Positions 1 to 6,843 of a DNA stretch of 12,354 nt are shown here, piece after piece (the first letter of the stretch is position 1; each line of letters opens with the position of its first letter). The stretch spans positions 1 to 12,354 of the forward strand of contig JAPLGJ010000024.1 of NCBI GenBank assembly GCA_026390215.1. The letters run 5' to 3'. Source of the stretch: Caldisericota bacterium. Its GTDB lineage: Bacteria; Caldisericota; Caldisericia; Cryosericales; Cryosericaceae. Under the pieces are notes generated by a model. The model worked only from the letters and a program-made list of their open reading frames with translations, was not told the origin of the DNA and made no database searches. The position numbers and the translations under genes were made by a program.

Positions 1-86
1 AGGAGAAGAAGATTCTCAAGGAATTCAAGGTCGAGGAGGTCGAGCTCCCCGCCATACTGCGCAAAGGGCCGCCTCGCGGCTTCTAG
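1..86 (+). CDS. ftsZ: C-terminal end of probable cell division protein FtsZ (5' end outside window)
   Basis: Only the last 27 codons are present, read in the third frame and ending at TAG 84-86. The visible tail is charged (many K and E) and ends in ELPAILRKGPPRGF. That resembles the conserved C-terminal peptide of FtsZ, (D/E)-(I/L)-P-A-(F)-L-R-K, which binds FtsA, ZipA or SepF at the division site. Its position directly upstream of yggS fits, because yggS homologues often follow ftsZ in division clusters. The GTPase domain lies outside the window, so the call rests on one short motif plus context. Another protein with a similar basic tail cannot be excluded. Confidence 0.6.
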   Translation, partial: EKKILKEFKVEEVELPAILRKGPPRGF

Positions 87-94
87 CGCCAACT

Positions 95-799
95 GTGGGC
101 TCGATAGCTGACTGCTTCTCGGAAGTCCGCGAGCGAGCCTGCTTGTCGTATCGCCGGGCGACTGGTCAGCCCGGCGAACCGCATATTGTCTGCGTGACCA
201 AGACACAGTCTCTTCCCCGGATCCTGGAAGCCATTGATGCAGGGGTGACCGAAATTGGCGAGAACTACCTCCAGGAAGCCATGCGCAAGGACGTCTTCAC
301 CGTGCGCGAGAGTCACAGGGTGACTGTCCGGTACATCGGTCGACTCCAGTCAAACAAGTACAACGCCATCCTCCGCGTATTCGACACGGTCGATTCGGCA
401 GGCCCGGACATTCTCGAGCGTCTGAACGGTGTTCAGGATCGTGGTGTACTGAGAGCGCGCGCGTTCCTGCTAGAGGTGAATGCCGGTGAAGAGACGCAGA
501 AGGGCGGGTTGACTGTGCCCCAGATCCGTGAGCTTGCCGCCGCCGGCACTCCCTGGCTGCTTGAGGTCTCTGGGCTGATGGCAGTCGTCCCCGTTCAAGC
601 AACACTACCCGTACGTGCGGTACTATATGAGTCTGTCAGCGTGCTGTTTCACGATCTTGCCAGCGACCTTGGTTCATCACGGGTCAGGTTGCTGTCCATG
701 GGAACTTCTGACGACTTCGAACTGGCAATCGAGCATGGTTCGAACATGATACGTGTTGGTACGGGAATTTTTGGACCCCGTTCACCTTTCCGGGTGTAA
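95..799 (+). CDS. yggS: YggS/PROSC family pyridoxal-phosphate homeostasis protein
   Basis: This is a 234-residue protein, the normal length for the family of cytoplasmic PLP-binding proteins with an alanine-racemase-like barrel. They have no firmly established catalytic activity and buffer free PLP, which affects amino-acid and keto-acid metabolism. Family signatures are in order: VCVTKTQ with the PLP-binding lysine at K36, IGENYLQEA, YIGRLQSNK (usually HFIGHLQSNK), LEVNAGEETQKGG, and near the end SMGTSDDFELAIEHGSNMIRVGTGIFG split by small substitutions. The GTG at 95 is the start that keeps the strand around K36. No clear Shine-Dalgarno site precedes it, and the upstream stop is only 8 bases away, so translational coupling to the upstream gene is likely. 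The usual sepF/ylmG neighbours do not follow. Confidence 0.93.
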   Translation: MGSIADCFSEVRERACLSYRRATGQPGEPHIVCVTKTQSLPRILEAIDAGVTEIGENYLQEAMRKDVFTVRESHRVTVRYIGRLQSNKYNAILRVFDTVDSAGPDILERLNGVQDRGVLRARAFLLEVNAGEETQKGGLTVPQIRELAAAGTPWLLEVSGLMAVVPVQATLPVRAVLYESVSVLFHDLASDLGSSRVRLLSMGTSDDFELAIEHGSNMIRVGTGIFGPRSPFRV

Positions 800-849
800 C
801 CAATTGCTTGCAGTCACGATTATGCGAGTGAGGAAGCGCGGCAATCGAC

Positions 850-1413
850 GTGGATGAAGAGGAGTTCGTACGAGGACTGCAGCAGGCAGATGAAGAGACA
901 TGGCGCCGGTTTGTCGAGCGCTTTGTTCCTCGCATGCTGGCGTACGCTCTGAGGCATGTCAAGAGCAGAGCTACTGCCGAGGACATTGCCGAAGACACGA
1001 TATGCAGAGTAGTCTCGTCTATCAAGAGTTTCACGTATCAAGGTATTCCGCTTGATGTCTGGGTATACAAGATCGAACGAAATGCTCTCTCAGACTACTA
1101 CAGACAGCAGACCGGCTACTCCATGCTTCCATTCCAGGAATTCATGGACGTTCACTCTACGGGTCTGCTCAAGGATCCATACGAGTTGGCAGAGGCAGCC
1201 GACACGAAGGCCCTCGTAGATGAGGCAATCGACCATCTGGAGGAACTCCGGAGGTCGGTTGTTCGGATGAGGCTCCTTGAACACAAGTCTGTGAGAGAGG
1301 TCTCGTTCCTGCTTGACCTCAGCGAGAGCAATGTGAAGGTGCTGCTGTTCCGGGCCCTGGCCGAGGTCAAGACGATGATTGCGAGAAAGATGGGTGAGCC
1401 AGATGACAAATGA
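850..1413 (+). CDS. ECF-type RNA polymerase sigma factor (sigma-70 family)
   Basis: This 187-residue protein has the two-domain layout of extracytoplasmic-function sigma factors. Region 2 covers about residues 10-87, with AEDIAEDTICRVVSSI (core-RNAP and -10 recognition helices) and the typical VWVYKIERNALSDYYR stretch. A linker covers about 88-125. Region 4 covers about 128-178, with LRRSVVRMRLLEHKSVREVS and the helix-turn-helix DLSESNVKVLLFRAL that would contact the -35 element. Regions 1.1 and 3 are absent, as expected for this class. The start is GTG at 850, with a GAGGAAG-type ribosome site roughly 15 bases upstream. The 3' end overlaps the start of the downstream membrane-protein gene, the usual sigma/anti-sigma arrangement. 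I cannot assign an ECF subgroup or target promoters. Confidence 0.9.
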   Translation: MDEEEFVRGLQQADEETWRRFVERFVPRMLAYALRHVKSRATAEDIAEDTICRVVSSIKSFTYQGIPLDVWVYKIERNALSDYYRQQTGYSMLPFQEFMDVHSTGLLKDPYELAEAADTKALVDEAIDHLEELRRSVVRMRLLEHKSVREVSFLLDLSESNVKVLLFRALAEVKTMIARKMGEPDDK

Positions 1414-1921
1414 TGAGACAGAACTAAAACAGGCCGATCAGCTTGACAGGGTCGTCGAGAACATCATTCGTGGTGACCGCGACCTGTTCGAGGGTGTGCA
1501 TGCGAGATGGCTTTCCCATGACGCGATGGCGGTCGTCGACTTGGCCACGTTCGTCATGCCGTTGGAGATCGCCGAAGGGAAAGAATTCGAGCAGCGCATG
1601 TGTCTTGTGACAGCTCGGGAAGTCCGGCGTCTGACGCCTGACCACGATCCTGGTCCCACAAAAGCCGTAGCTGCCTGGTCGCGGTTCGTGAGCCCAATTC
1701 TTGAAGCTGGATTGGCTGTTGCGGCATTCTGCGCGGCGTTCTTCCTGGAACCCATGCCCGCAGACCACGAAGGTCGTTCAATTGACACTCTCAGCCGACC
1801 GTGGTATAACGTCACGATGGGTAAGTACCTGGTCGGTTCGACGGACAGCGAAGTCAGGCGGCTGCCCTGCCTGGGTTTGTCTGATGCCGGCTCTGGATAC
1901 AGAGCTGCAGCCTGCAGATAG
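1403..1921 (+). CDS. Single-pass membrane protein, putative anti-sigma factor
   Basis: I do not recognise the family. The chosen start is ATG 1403, inside the end of the sigma gene (11-base overlap) and preceded by GGTGAG. This gives 172 residues; an ATT/ATG-poor extension back to 1379 is possible but unlikely. Residues 1-90 are charged and probably helical (DQLDRVVENIIRGDRDLFEG). One hydrophobic segment lies at about 95-116 (VSPILEAGLAVAAFCAAFF), followed by about 55 residues that would be outside the membrane. Overlap with an ECF sigma gene and a cytoplasmic-domain/TM/outside layout are what an anti-sigma factor would show. There is no HxxxCxxC zinc motif, so it is not a classical ZAS-type anti-sigma. 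The C-terminal third has weaker coding character. Function is inferred from position only. Confidence 0.55.
   Translation: MTNDETELKQADQLDRVVENIIRGDRDLFEGVHARWLSHDAMAVVDLATFVMPLEIAEGKEFEQRMCLVTAREVRRLTPDHDPGPTKAVAAWSRFVSPILEAGLAVAAFCAAFFLEPMPADHEGRSIDTLSRPWYNVTMGKYLVGSTDSEVRRLPCLGLSDAGSGYRAAACR
1888..1907 (+). other. Short hairpin at the end of the putative anti-sigma gene
   Basis: An 8-bp stem (one G-U pair) closes a GATA tetraloop: CGGCTCTG pairs with CAGAGCTG. It lies within the last codons of the membrane-protein gene, and no T-run follows, so it does not look like a standard intrinsic terminator. It could slow decay or processing of the mRNA, or be chance. Confidence 0.35.
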
Positions 1922-2009
1922 ACGGTCTTATCGGAGGAGGTGCGTCTTACCGAAAAGCACGCGAAGGGAGTTTTGCATGTTCTGCATCTATTCCAGGAAG
2001 GAGTATGCG

Positions 2010-2081
2010 ATGAAGAGAGTTATGCCCTTGTTTCCTGCAGTTGCCCACATAGCTGCTCGACACCGCGACTACGGAGTCTGA
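2010..2081 (+). other. Candidate 23-codon leader ORF upstream of the transporter operon
   Basis: An ATG at 2010 is preceded by AGGAAGGAG at 1995-2003 with 6 bases of spacing, one of the best ribosome sites in the window. It opens a reading frame of 23 codons (MKRVMPLFPAVAHIAA...) ending at TGA 2079-2081. An in-frame ATG at 1977 with GAAGGGAG upstream would give 34 codons. The first residues (basic, then hydrophobic) resemble the start of an export signal, such as the missing substrate-binding protein would have, but the hydrophobic core is short and broken by H and R. It may be a leader peptide, the remnant of a deleted gene, or chance. Confidence 0.25.
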
Positions 2082-2105
2082 AGACCTGTAGATTCGATTC
2101 ATCGG

Positions 2106-2135
2106 CTCCCACACCTTCATAGAGAAGCGTGGGAG
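2106..2135 (+). promoter_or_regulatory. Inverted repeat in the dppB leader
   Basis: CTCCCAC (2106-2112) and GTGGGAG (2129-2135) form a perfect 7-bp stem, extendable by one C-G pair after an A/C mismatch, around a 16-base loop. It sits just upstream of the dppB ribosome site (GAAAGGAG 2141-2148). No T-run follows. It could be an operator, an mRNA-stabilising structure or a weak attenuator. Confidence 0.35.
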
Positions 2136-2160
2136 ACTGCCGAAAGGAGTCTTCGCCAAC

Positions 2161-3147
2161 ATGAGAGATTACATAATCCGGCGTGTTCTTGGCATGATCC
2201 CGCTCATCCTGATCGTGATGATCGTGTCGTTTGGCATCTTCTCCCTCGTGCCGAACCCATTCGCGGCTCTGATCGAGAACCCGCGAATCAAGAAGTCCGA
2301 CATCCAGCGCCTCATCAAGGCTTGGGGGTTCGATCTTCCGTGGTACCTGAGGTTCTTCAAGTGGTTCAGCGGCGTCGTCCGTGGGGACTGGGGCCCTTCT
2401 CTCCTGTACCCTGGCTCCCTGGCACGCGATATCATCTCCAGAGCGTTGCCCGTGACCGTGCGGGTCATGGGGCTGACATTCCTGGTGTCTCTTGCCATTG
2501 CTCTTCCAATAGGCATCATATCTGCTGTCAAGCAATACTCCATGACGGACTACATCGTCACGGTCGTCAGCTTCCTGGGCATGTCCATGCCGACGTTCTG
2601 GTTTGGACTTATGATGATGATGCTCTTCAGTGTCGTCCTGAAACGACCAAGTGGGATGCCCCTGCTGCCTGCGGGCGGGATCATCACGCCGGGACTGGAG
2701 GAGGCTCCGTTCTGGGCCAAGCTTGGGGATCGGGCACAGTATCTTGTGATGCCTGTCTTCGTTCTGGCTTTCTCTTCGGTGGGTGGCTGGGCGCGCTACA
2801 TGCGGTCGTCCATGCTTGAGGTCATCCGTCAGGACTACATCAGGACTGCCCGTGCCAAGGGTGCACCTGAGCATTCCGTTATCAACAAGCATGCGCTGCG
2901 CAACGCGATGATTCCGATTGTGACGCTGGTTGCCCTGTCGCTTCCGGGCATTGTCGGTGGTGCCGCCATCACGGAGACGATTTTCAACATTCCAGGGATG
3001 GGAAGCCTCATCATTGCAGCAGAAATCAAGAGCGACTATCCTACGGCCATGATTGGCCTTATGCTCGTCAGCATCCTTGTTATCGTCTTCAACCTGGTGG
3101 CGGACATCGTGTATGCGTGGGTAGACCCGCGCATCAAGTACAGCTAG
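2161..3147 (+). CDS. dppB: Peptide/nickel-type ABC transporter permease, DppB family
   Basis: This 328-residue inner-membrane subunit forms half of the translocation channel of an oligopeptide-type ABC importer. It has an N-terminal membrane segment at about 10-30 (RRVLGMIPLILIVMIVSFGI) and a periplasmic region to about 100. Further membrane helices follow, with the cytoplasmic EAA-loop at about 225-250 (DYIRTARAKGAPEHSVI...), which docks on the ATPases. The C-terminal IPGMG...DYPTAMIGLM...DIVYAWVDPRIKY is typical of the DppB/OppB family. The start ATG has GAAAGGAG 12 bases upstream. It heads a four-gene operon with dppC 16 bases downstream. Substrate cannot be told from the permease: members carry peptides, nickel or oligosaccharides. 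Confidence 0.95.
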   Translation: MRDYIIRRVLGMIPLILIVMIVSFGIFSLVPNPFAALIENPRIKKSDIQRLIKAWGFDLPWYLRFFKWFSGVVRGDWGPSLLYPGSLARDIISRALPVTVRVMGLTFLVSLAIALPIGIISAVKQYSMTDYIVTVVSFLGMSMPTFWFGLMMMMLFSVVLKRPSGMPLLPAGGIITPGLEEAPFWAKLGDRAQYLVMPVFVLAFSSVGGWARYMRSSMLEVIRQDYIRTARAKGAPEHSVINKHALRNAMIPIVTLVALSLPGIVGGAAITETIFNIPGMGSLIIAAEIKSDYPTAMIGLMLVSILVIVFNLVADIVYAWVDPRIKYS

Positions 3148-3163
3148 CTGGGAGGGTGCGACC

Positions 3164-4066
3164 ATGACTGAGAAGGCTGTGGAAGCAAGAAAGAAAGGAC
3201 AAAGGAAGTCGTCTGACGACTACACGTACGTAGGCATGGTGTTTCACCGCCTGACGCGCCACAAGCTGGCCATGTTCGGTGCATTCATGCTGATCGTGAT
3301 CTTGTTGTTCGTGTTCGTTGGCCCGCTGGTGTGGCGTGCTGATCCCAACGAGCAGATCGAGGGTCTCGAAGGCATGTTCAACGTGCCGTCGCCCGCCCAT
3401 CCCTTGGGTACCGACGACTATGGCCGCGACGTGCTGGCTCGCATGTTCTTTGGAGGGCGCATCTCGTTGTTCATCGGATTCATCTCGGCCATCAGCTCCA
3501 CGATTGTGGGCGCAGTGGTCGGCCTGGTCGCGGGCTACTATGGCGGATGGGCAGACGACCTCCTTATGAGGTTCACCGATGCGATGCTGTCGATTCCGAC
3601 GTTCCCATTGCTGATAGCTCTGGCGAGTGTCATGGGGAAGGGCATCGGGCAAATTATCCTGGTCATCGTCATTTTTGGGTGGATGGTGGATGCGCGCCTC
3701 GTGCGCGGTCTCGTTCTCTCGCTTAAGGAGCAGGAGTACATTGAGGCGGCCCATGCGATTGGCGCCAGCGCCAACAGGATCATGTGGCGCCACCTGTTTC
3801 CCAATACGCTGGCAGTCCTCATCGTATCCACGACAATCGGAATCGGCGGGGCCATCATCTATGAAGCCTCCATCAGCTTCCTGGGATTCGGTGTTCAGGC
3901 GCCTTTTGCGAGTTGGGGCAACATGCTGCAGAACGCTCAGCAGTTCATCTGGAACTCGCCTCGTCTCATCATCTACCCCGGCTTGGCCATCTTCATGACT
4001 GTTCTTGGATTCAACTTCTTCGGAGATGGACTTCGCGACGCCATCGATCCGAAACTGAAACTGTAG
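3164..4066 (+). CDS. dppC: Peptide/nickel-type ABC transporter permease, DppC family
   Basis: This 300-residue second permease subunit pairs with DppB. A basic cytoplasmic N-terminus (about 30 residues, rich in K and R) leads to a first membrane helix at about 38-60. Next comes the family stretch HPLGTDDYGRDVLARMFFGG (about residues 79-98), found in nearly all DppC/OppC proteins. The EAA loop is EAAHAIGASANRIMWRH starting at E194. The end FNFFGDGLRDAIDPK is also conserved. The start ATG is preceded by GGGAGGGT with 7-base spacing. dppD begins 9 bases after the stop, so the genes are co-translated. No anomaly was seen. Confidence 0.95.
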   Translation: MTEKAVEARKKGQRKSSDDYTYVGMVFHRLTRHKLAMFGAFMLIVILLFVFVGPLVWRADPNEQIEGLEGMFNVPSPAHPLGTDDYGRDVLARMFFGGRISLFIGFISAISSTIVGAVVGLVAGYYGGWADDLLMRFTDAMLSIPTFPLLIALASVMGKGIGQIILVIVIFGWMVDARLVRGLVLSLKEQEYIEAAHAIGASANRIMWRHLFPNTLAVLIVSTTIGIGGAIIYEASISFLGFGVQAPFASWGNMLQNAQQFIWNSPRLIIYPGLAIFMTVLGFNFFGDGLRDAIDPKLKL

Positions 4067-4075
4067 GGGGGCACC

Positions 4076-5062
4076 ATGGACAACCGGGAAATACTTGTCG
4101 ACATCAAGAACCTGCGCACGTTCTTCTACACTGAGGACGGAGTCGTTCCAGCTGTAGACGGGATTGACCTGACGATTCACCGGGGAGAGGTTGTAGGCCT
4201 GGTGGGCGAGTCCGGTTGTGGAAAGTCCGTTACAGCCCTCTCGATCATTCGCCTCATTCCCAATCCTCCCGGCAAGATCATCGGAGGCGAGATCTTCTTT
4301 CATGGGGAAGATCTTCTCAAGAAGAATGCAGAAGAGATGCGTATGATACGTGGTGACAAGATCTCCATGATCTTCCAGGAACCTATGACATCACTCAATC
4401 CTGTCTACACAATTGGCGACCAGATTAGCGAAGCTATTACGCTGCATCAGAAGATCGATGCTGTTGAGGCGAAGAAACGTACGATCGAGATGCTTCACCT
4501 GGTTGGCATCCCCGAGCCCGAACGGCGCTTCAGCCAGTACCCTCATGAGATGAGCGGCGGCATGCGCCAGAGGGTCATGATCGCCATGGCACTATCTTCG
4601 AATCCTGACCTCCTGATCTCTGATGAAGCCACAACAGCGCTTGATGTCACCATCCAGGCACAGATTCTTGACCTGATGCGCGGACTTCAGAAGAAGCTTG
4701 GGATGGCCATCCTTATCATCACCCACAACCTTGCCGTCGTCGCCGAAATGGCAGAGACCATCTCCATCGCCTATGCAGGCAAGATTGTCGAGAGCGCTTC
4801 CGCTAGAGAGATCTTCAAGTCTCCGCATCATCCGTACACGTACGGTCTGTTGCAGTCCATACCGAAATTCACGGAAAAGAAGACCAACGAGCCGTTGCCT
4901 GCCATCGAAGGCATGGTCCCCTCGCCGTACCACATGCCCAAGGGTTGCCGCTTCAACCCACGTTGCCCGTTTGCGACGGAGAAGTGCAGAGAGGAAGAGC
5001 CGGAGATTCTTGAGTTCTCCCCCGGTCATCTCGTGCGCTGCTTCCATCCCATCGAGTCATAG
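4076..5062 (+). CDS. dppD: Peptide-type ABC transporter ATP-binding protein, DppD family
   Basis: This 328-residue ATPase powers the importer. Motifs: Walker A GESGCGKS (G44-S51), Q-loop MIFQEPMTSLNP, signature MSGGMRQR (159 onward), Walker B LLISDEATTALD with D183 and E184, and H-loop H217. After E184 the family almost always has Pro; here it is Ala185, while the partner dppF keeps Pro. The oligopeptide-family C-terminal extension is present, with cysteines C291, C297, C304 and C322 (C-x5-C-x6-C-x17-C). This cysteine pattern is common in the OppD/DppD tail and has been linked to an iron-sulfur cluster in some members. A run of G at the dppC stop serves as ribosome site. Confidence 0.95.
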   Translation: MDNREILVDIKNLRTFFYTEDGVVPAVDGIDLTIHRGEVVGLVGESGCGKSVTALSIIRLIPNPPGKIIGGEIFFHGEDLLKKNAEEMRMIRGDKISMIFQEPMTSLNPVYTIGDQISEAITLHQKIDAVEAKKRTIEMLHLVGIPEPERRFSQYPHEMSGGMRQRVMIAMALSSNPDLLISDEATTALDVTIQAQILDLMRGLQKKLGMAILIITHNLAVVAEMAETISIAYAGKIVESASAREIFKSPHHPYTYGLLQSIPKFTEKKTNEPLPAIEGMVPSPYHMPKGCRFNPRCPFATEKCREEEPEILEFSPGHLVRCFHPIES

Positions 5063-5081
5063 GCAGAGAGGAGAAATGACC

Positions 5082-6056
5082 ATGACAACCAGACTCGTAG
5101 AAGTCCAGCAACTCAAGAAGTGGTTCCCCGTCAAGGGAGGAGTCTTCGCCAAGACCGTCGCTTCCGTCAAGGCGGTGGACGAGGTGAGTTTCTTCATCGA
5201 TCAGGGCGAGACCCTGAGCTTGGTCGGAGAATCCGGATCGGGCAAGACGACCGCCGGACGCACCATGCTGAAGCTGTTGCGGCCCACGAGCGGGAAGATC
5301 ATCTACAAAGGGAAGGACATCACCAACCTTACTCCGAATCAGATGCGGCCCCTTCGTCGGAACATGCAGATCATGTTCCAGGACCCGTACGGTTCACTCA
5401 ACCCACGCATGCCTGTGGGCGATATCATCCAGGAACCTCTGGATGTACATGGCATCGGCACTCGCAAGGAGCGCAAACAGGCCGTTGCCACCATGATGGA
5501 GACTGTGGGCTTGCGCCCCGAATACGAGAAGCGTTATCCTCATGAGTTCTCCGGTGGTCAGCGTCAACGTATTGGGGTCGCGCGCGCTCTCATTATCAAT
5601 CCAGAACTTCTTGTCTTGGATGAGCCAATCTCGGCGTTGGACGTATCGATTCAATCGCAGATCATCAACTTGCTCCAGGAACTGCAACAAAGGCTGAGCC
5701 TGACATACCTCTTCATTGCGCATGACCTTGCTGTTGTGCGCCACATGTCTGACCGTGTGGCAGTCATGTATCTTGGCAAGATCGTAGAGACCGCCGACAA
5801 CGACGAACTGTTCGACCACCCACTTCATCCGTATACGCAGGCTCTTCTCTCGGCAGTGCCTGTGCCTGACCCCGACGTGAAGCGTGAACGCATCATTCTC
5901 CAGGGTGACGTTCCGTCTCCGGTGAACCCTCCGTCCGGCTGTCACTTCCGTACGCGCTGTCCCTACGCGATGCCCATCTGCAAAGACCAGGAGCCTCTGG
6001 TCATTGAGGTTGCCCCGGGCCATACAGTGGCTTGTCACCTGCTAACGCAGAAGTAA
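5082..6056 (+). CDS. dppF: Peptide-type ABC transporter ATP-binding protein, DppF family
   Basis: This is the second ATPase, 324 residues from ATG 5082. An in-frame ATG at 5076 lies only 2 bases from the GAGAGGAG site, whereas 5082 has 8-base spacing and is preferred. Motifs: Walker A GESGSGKT (G49-T56), Q-loop MFQDPYGSLNPR, signature FSGGQRQRIGVARAL (156 onward), Walker B LVLDEPISALD (D180, E181), H-loop H214. The C-terminal family domain carries GCHFRTRCPYAMPIC, the same cysteine spacing as in DppD. It starts 19 bases after dppD and forms the heterodimeric engine with it. It closes the operon; a hairpin follows. Confidence 0.95.
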   Translation: MTTRLVEVQQLKKWFPVKGGVFAKTVASVKAVDEVSFFIDQGETLSLVGESGSGKTTAGRTMLKLLRPTSGKIIYKGKDITNLTPNQMRPLRRNMQIMFQDPYGSLNPRMPVGDIIQEPLDVHGIGTRKERKQAVATMMETVGLRPEYEKRYPHEFSGGQRQRIGVARALIINPELLVLDEPISALDVSIQSQIINLLQELQQRLSLTYLFIAHDLAVVRHMSDRVAVMYLGKIVETADNDELFDHPLHPYTQALLSAVPVPDPDVKRERIILQGDVPSPVNPPSGCHFRTRCPYAMPICKDQEPLVIEVAPGHTVACHLLTQK

Positions 6057-6078
6057 GGGCGACAGACGCGCAGACGTG

Positions 6079-6118
6079 CTGGGCCGCCTGTTCCCGGTTG
6101 TTGGGATGGACGGCCCAG
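6079..6118 (+). terminator. Strong intercistronic hairpin, possible weak terminator after dppF
   Basis: CTGGGCCG (6079-6086) pairs perfectly with CGGCCCAG (6111-6118), and an inner TCCC/GGGA stem (6092-6095 with 6103-6106) closes a 7-base loop. The structure lies 22 bases after the dppF stop. The following TTGCGTTG is only partly T-rich, so termination would be incomplete or Rho-assisted. It could instead stabilise the upstream mRNA and separate transporter expression from the housekeeping cluster. Confidence 0.5.
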
Positions 6119-6139
6119 TTGCGTTGAAGAGGAGAAATG

Positions 6140-6385
6140 ATGCGGATCAATGTTCGCGTAGTTCCGGGCAGCAGCAGATCGGACGTGGAACCAGGAGACC
6201 CTTGGTGTGTCCACGTGCATGCCAGGCCTGCAGAGGGCAAAGCAAATGAAGAGGTCCTGCAGATTATTAGTCGTCACTTTGGCGTGGCTCGCTCTGCGGT
6301 CCGTATCCTTAATGGACATGCTTCGAGGAGCAAGATCGTGGAAATCGGTCTGGAAGGTACTGCGATGGCTGAAGGAACACGATGA
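6140..6385 (+). CDS. yggU: DUF167/YggU family protein
   Basis: This is an 81-residue protein of the small alpha/beta DUF167 family, whose biochemical role is not established. The conserved core is clear: INVRVVPGSS at the start, VHARPAEGKANEEVLQIISR in the middle (family P-x-x-G-K-A-N-x-x-L), then GVARSAVRILNGHASRSKIV (family G-x-x-S-R-x-K). Two adjacent ATGs (6137, 6140) are in frame. GGAG at 6131-6134 gives 5-base spacing for 6140 and only 2 for 6137, so 6140 is preferred. Its stop overlaps the lspA start (ATGA), pointing to coupled translation. It is the first gene of the downstream cluster. Confidence 0.85.
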   Translation: MRINVRVVPGSSRSDVEPGDPWCVHVHARPAEGKANEEVLQIISRHFGVARSAVRILNGHASRSKIVEIGLEGTAMAEGTR

Positions 6386-6843
6386 ACAGGCTGAGTGCTC
6401 TTCTCCGCTGGTCGGTTCTTGTTGCCCTGATGATCCTGGCAGATCAGGGCACGAAATGGCTGGCGCGGCGGTTTCTTTTCCAGCACAGCCTAACGGCAGG
6501 TCCGGTGGGGTTCGTCCTGACGATGAACAAGGGGGTTGCGTTTGGACTCTTTGGAGGGGAGGCGTGGGTCGTGCCGCTGAATGCAGTGCTTGGCATTGGC
6601 GTCTGCGTCGCGGCGATAGCCGCATTGCATCGCGGAGACCGAGGACTAGCCCATGGTTTCCTTCTCATCTTCGCCGGATTTGCGGGCAATTTCATCGACC
6701 GCGTCATGGCCGGGCAGGTAACCGACTTTCTGTGGGTACGTGGCTGGTCCGTGTTCAACGTGGCCGACTGCCTCGTGACCACGGGCGCAATACTGTGTGG
6801 TCTTGCACTTCTCTTTCCCAACCAGTGGGGCTTTCATGCATGA
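6382..6843 (+). CDS. lspA: Lipoprotein signal peptidase (signal peptidase II)
   Basis: This 153-residue, four-helix inner-membrane aspartyl protease removes the signal peptide from prolipoproteins after lipidation of the conserved cysteine. Conserved blocks are in order: LADQGTKW (D21, K25), TMNKGVAFGLF (N49), the GNFIDRVMAGQVTDF block with D115, and FNVADCLVTTG with D129. D115 and D129 match the catalytic aspartate pair. Length is normal. It overlaps yggU by 4 bases and its end overlaps the next start by 8 bases, so it sits inside a coupled operon. GAAGGA upstream of the ATG is a fair ribosome site. Confidence 0.94.
   Translation: MNRLSALLRWSVLVALMILADQGTKWLARRFLFQHSLTAGPVGFVLTMNKGVAFGLFGGEAWVVPLNAVLGIGVCVAAIAALHRGDRGLAHGFLLIFAGFAGNFIDRVMAGQVTDFLWVRGWSVFNVADCLVTTGAILCGLALLFPNQWGFHA

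Larger units (their letters stand above)
1922..2160 (+). other. 239-base intergenic region before dppB
   Basis: This is the longest gap in the window. It holds at least four purine-rich Shine-Dalgarno-like sites (around 1932-1940, 1963-1970, 1995-2003 and 2141-2148). The last of these serves dppB. It also holds the short candidate ORF and a hairpin at 2106-2135. I searched for -35/-10 pairs and found nothing convincing. A promoter for the transporter operon would nevertheless be expected here, possibly one read by the adjacent ECF sigma. Confidence 0.5.

Noticed and set aside
1747..1779. GGAACC ... CGTT resembling an ECF-type promoter
   Set aside because: The spacing between the two boxes is 22 bases, too long for the usual 15-17, and it lies within a coding region.
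1701..1976. Possible coding frame overlapping the end of the putative anti-sigma gene
   Set aside because: Arg/Ser/Cys/Trp-rich translation with no pattern; only its last 34 codons have ribosome sites, and these are treated as a separate candidate.
2020..4303. Two long minus-strand frames (381 and 389 codons) opposite dppB and dppC
   Set aside because: Rich in D, H, R, Q and N with no domain, no signal and no ribosome site. They mirror the codon bias of the strong plus-strand permease genes.
4698..5081. Upstream in-frame extension of dppF into dppD
   Set aside because: The extension is an Arg/Ser/Pro-rich out-of-frame reading of dppD; DppF homology starts at about 5082 beside a good ribosome site.
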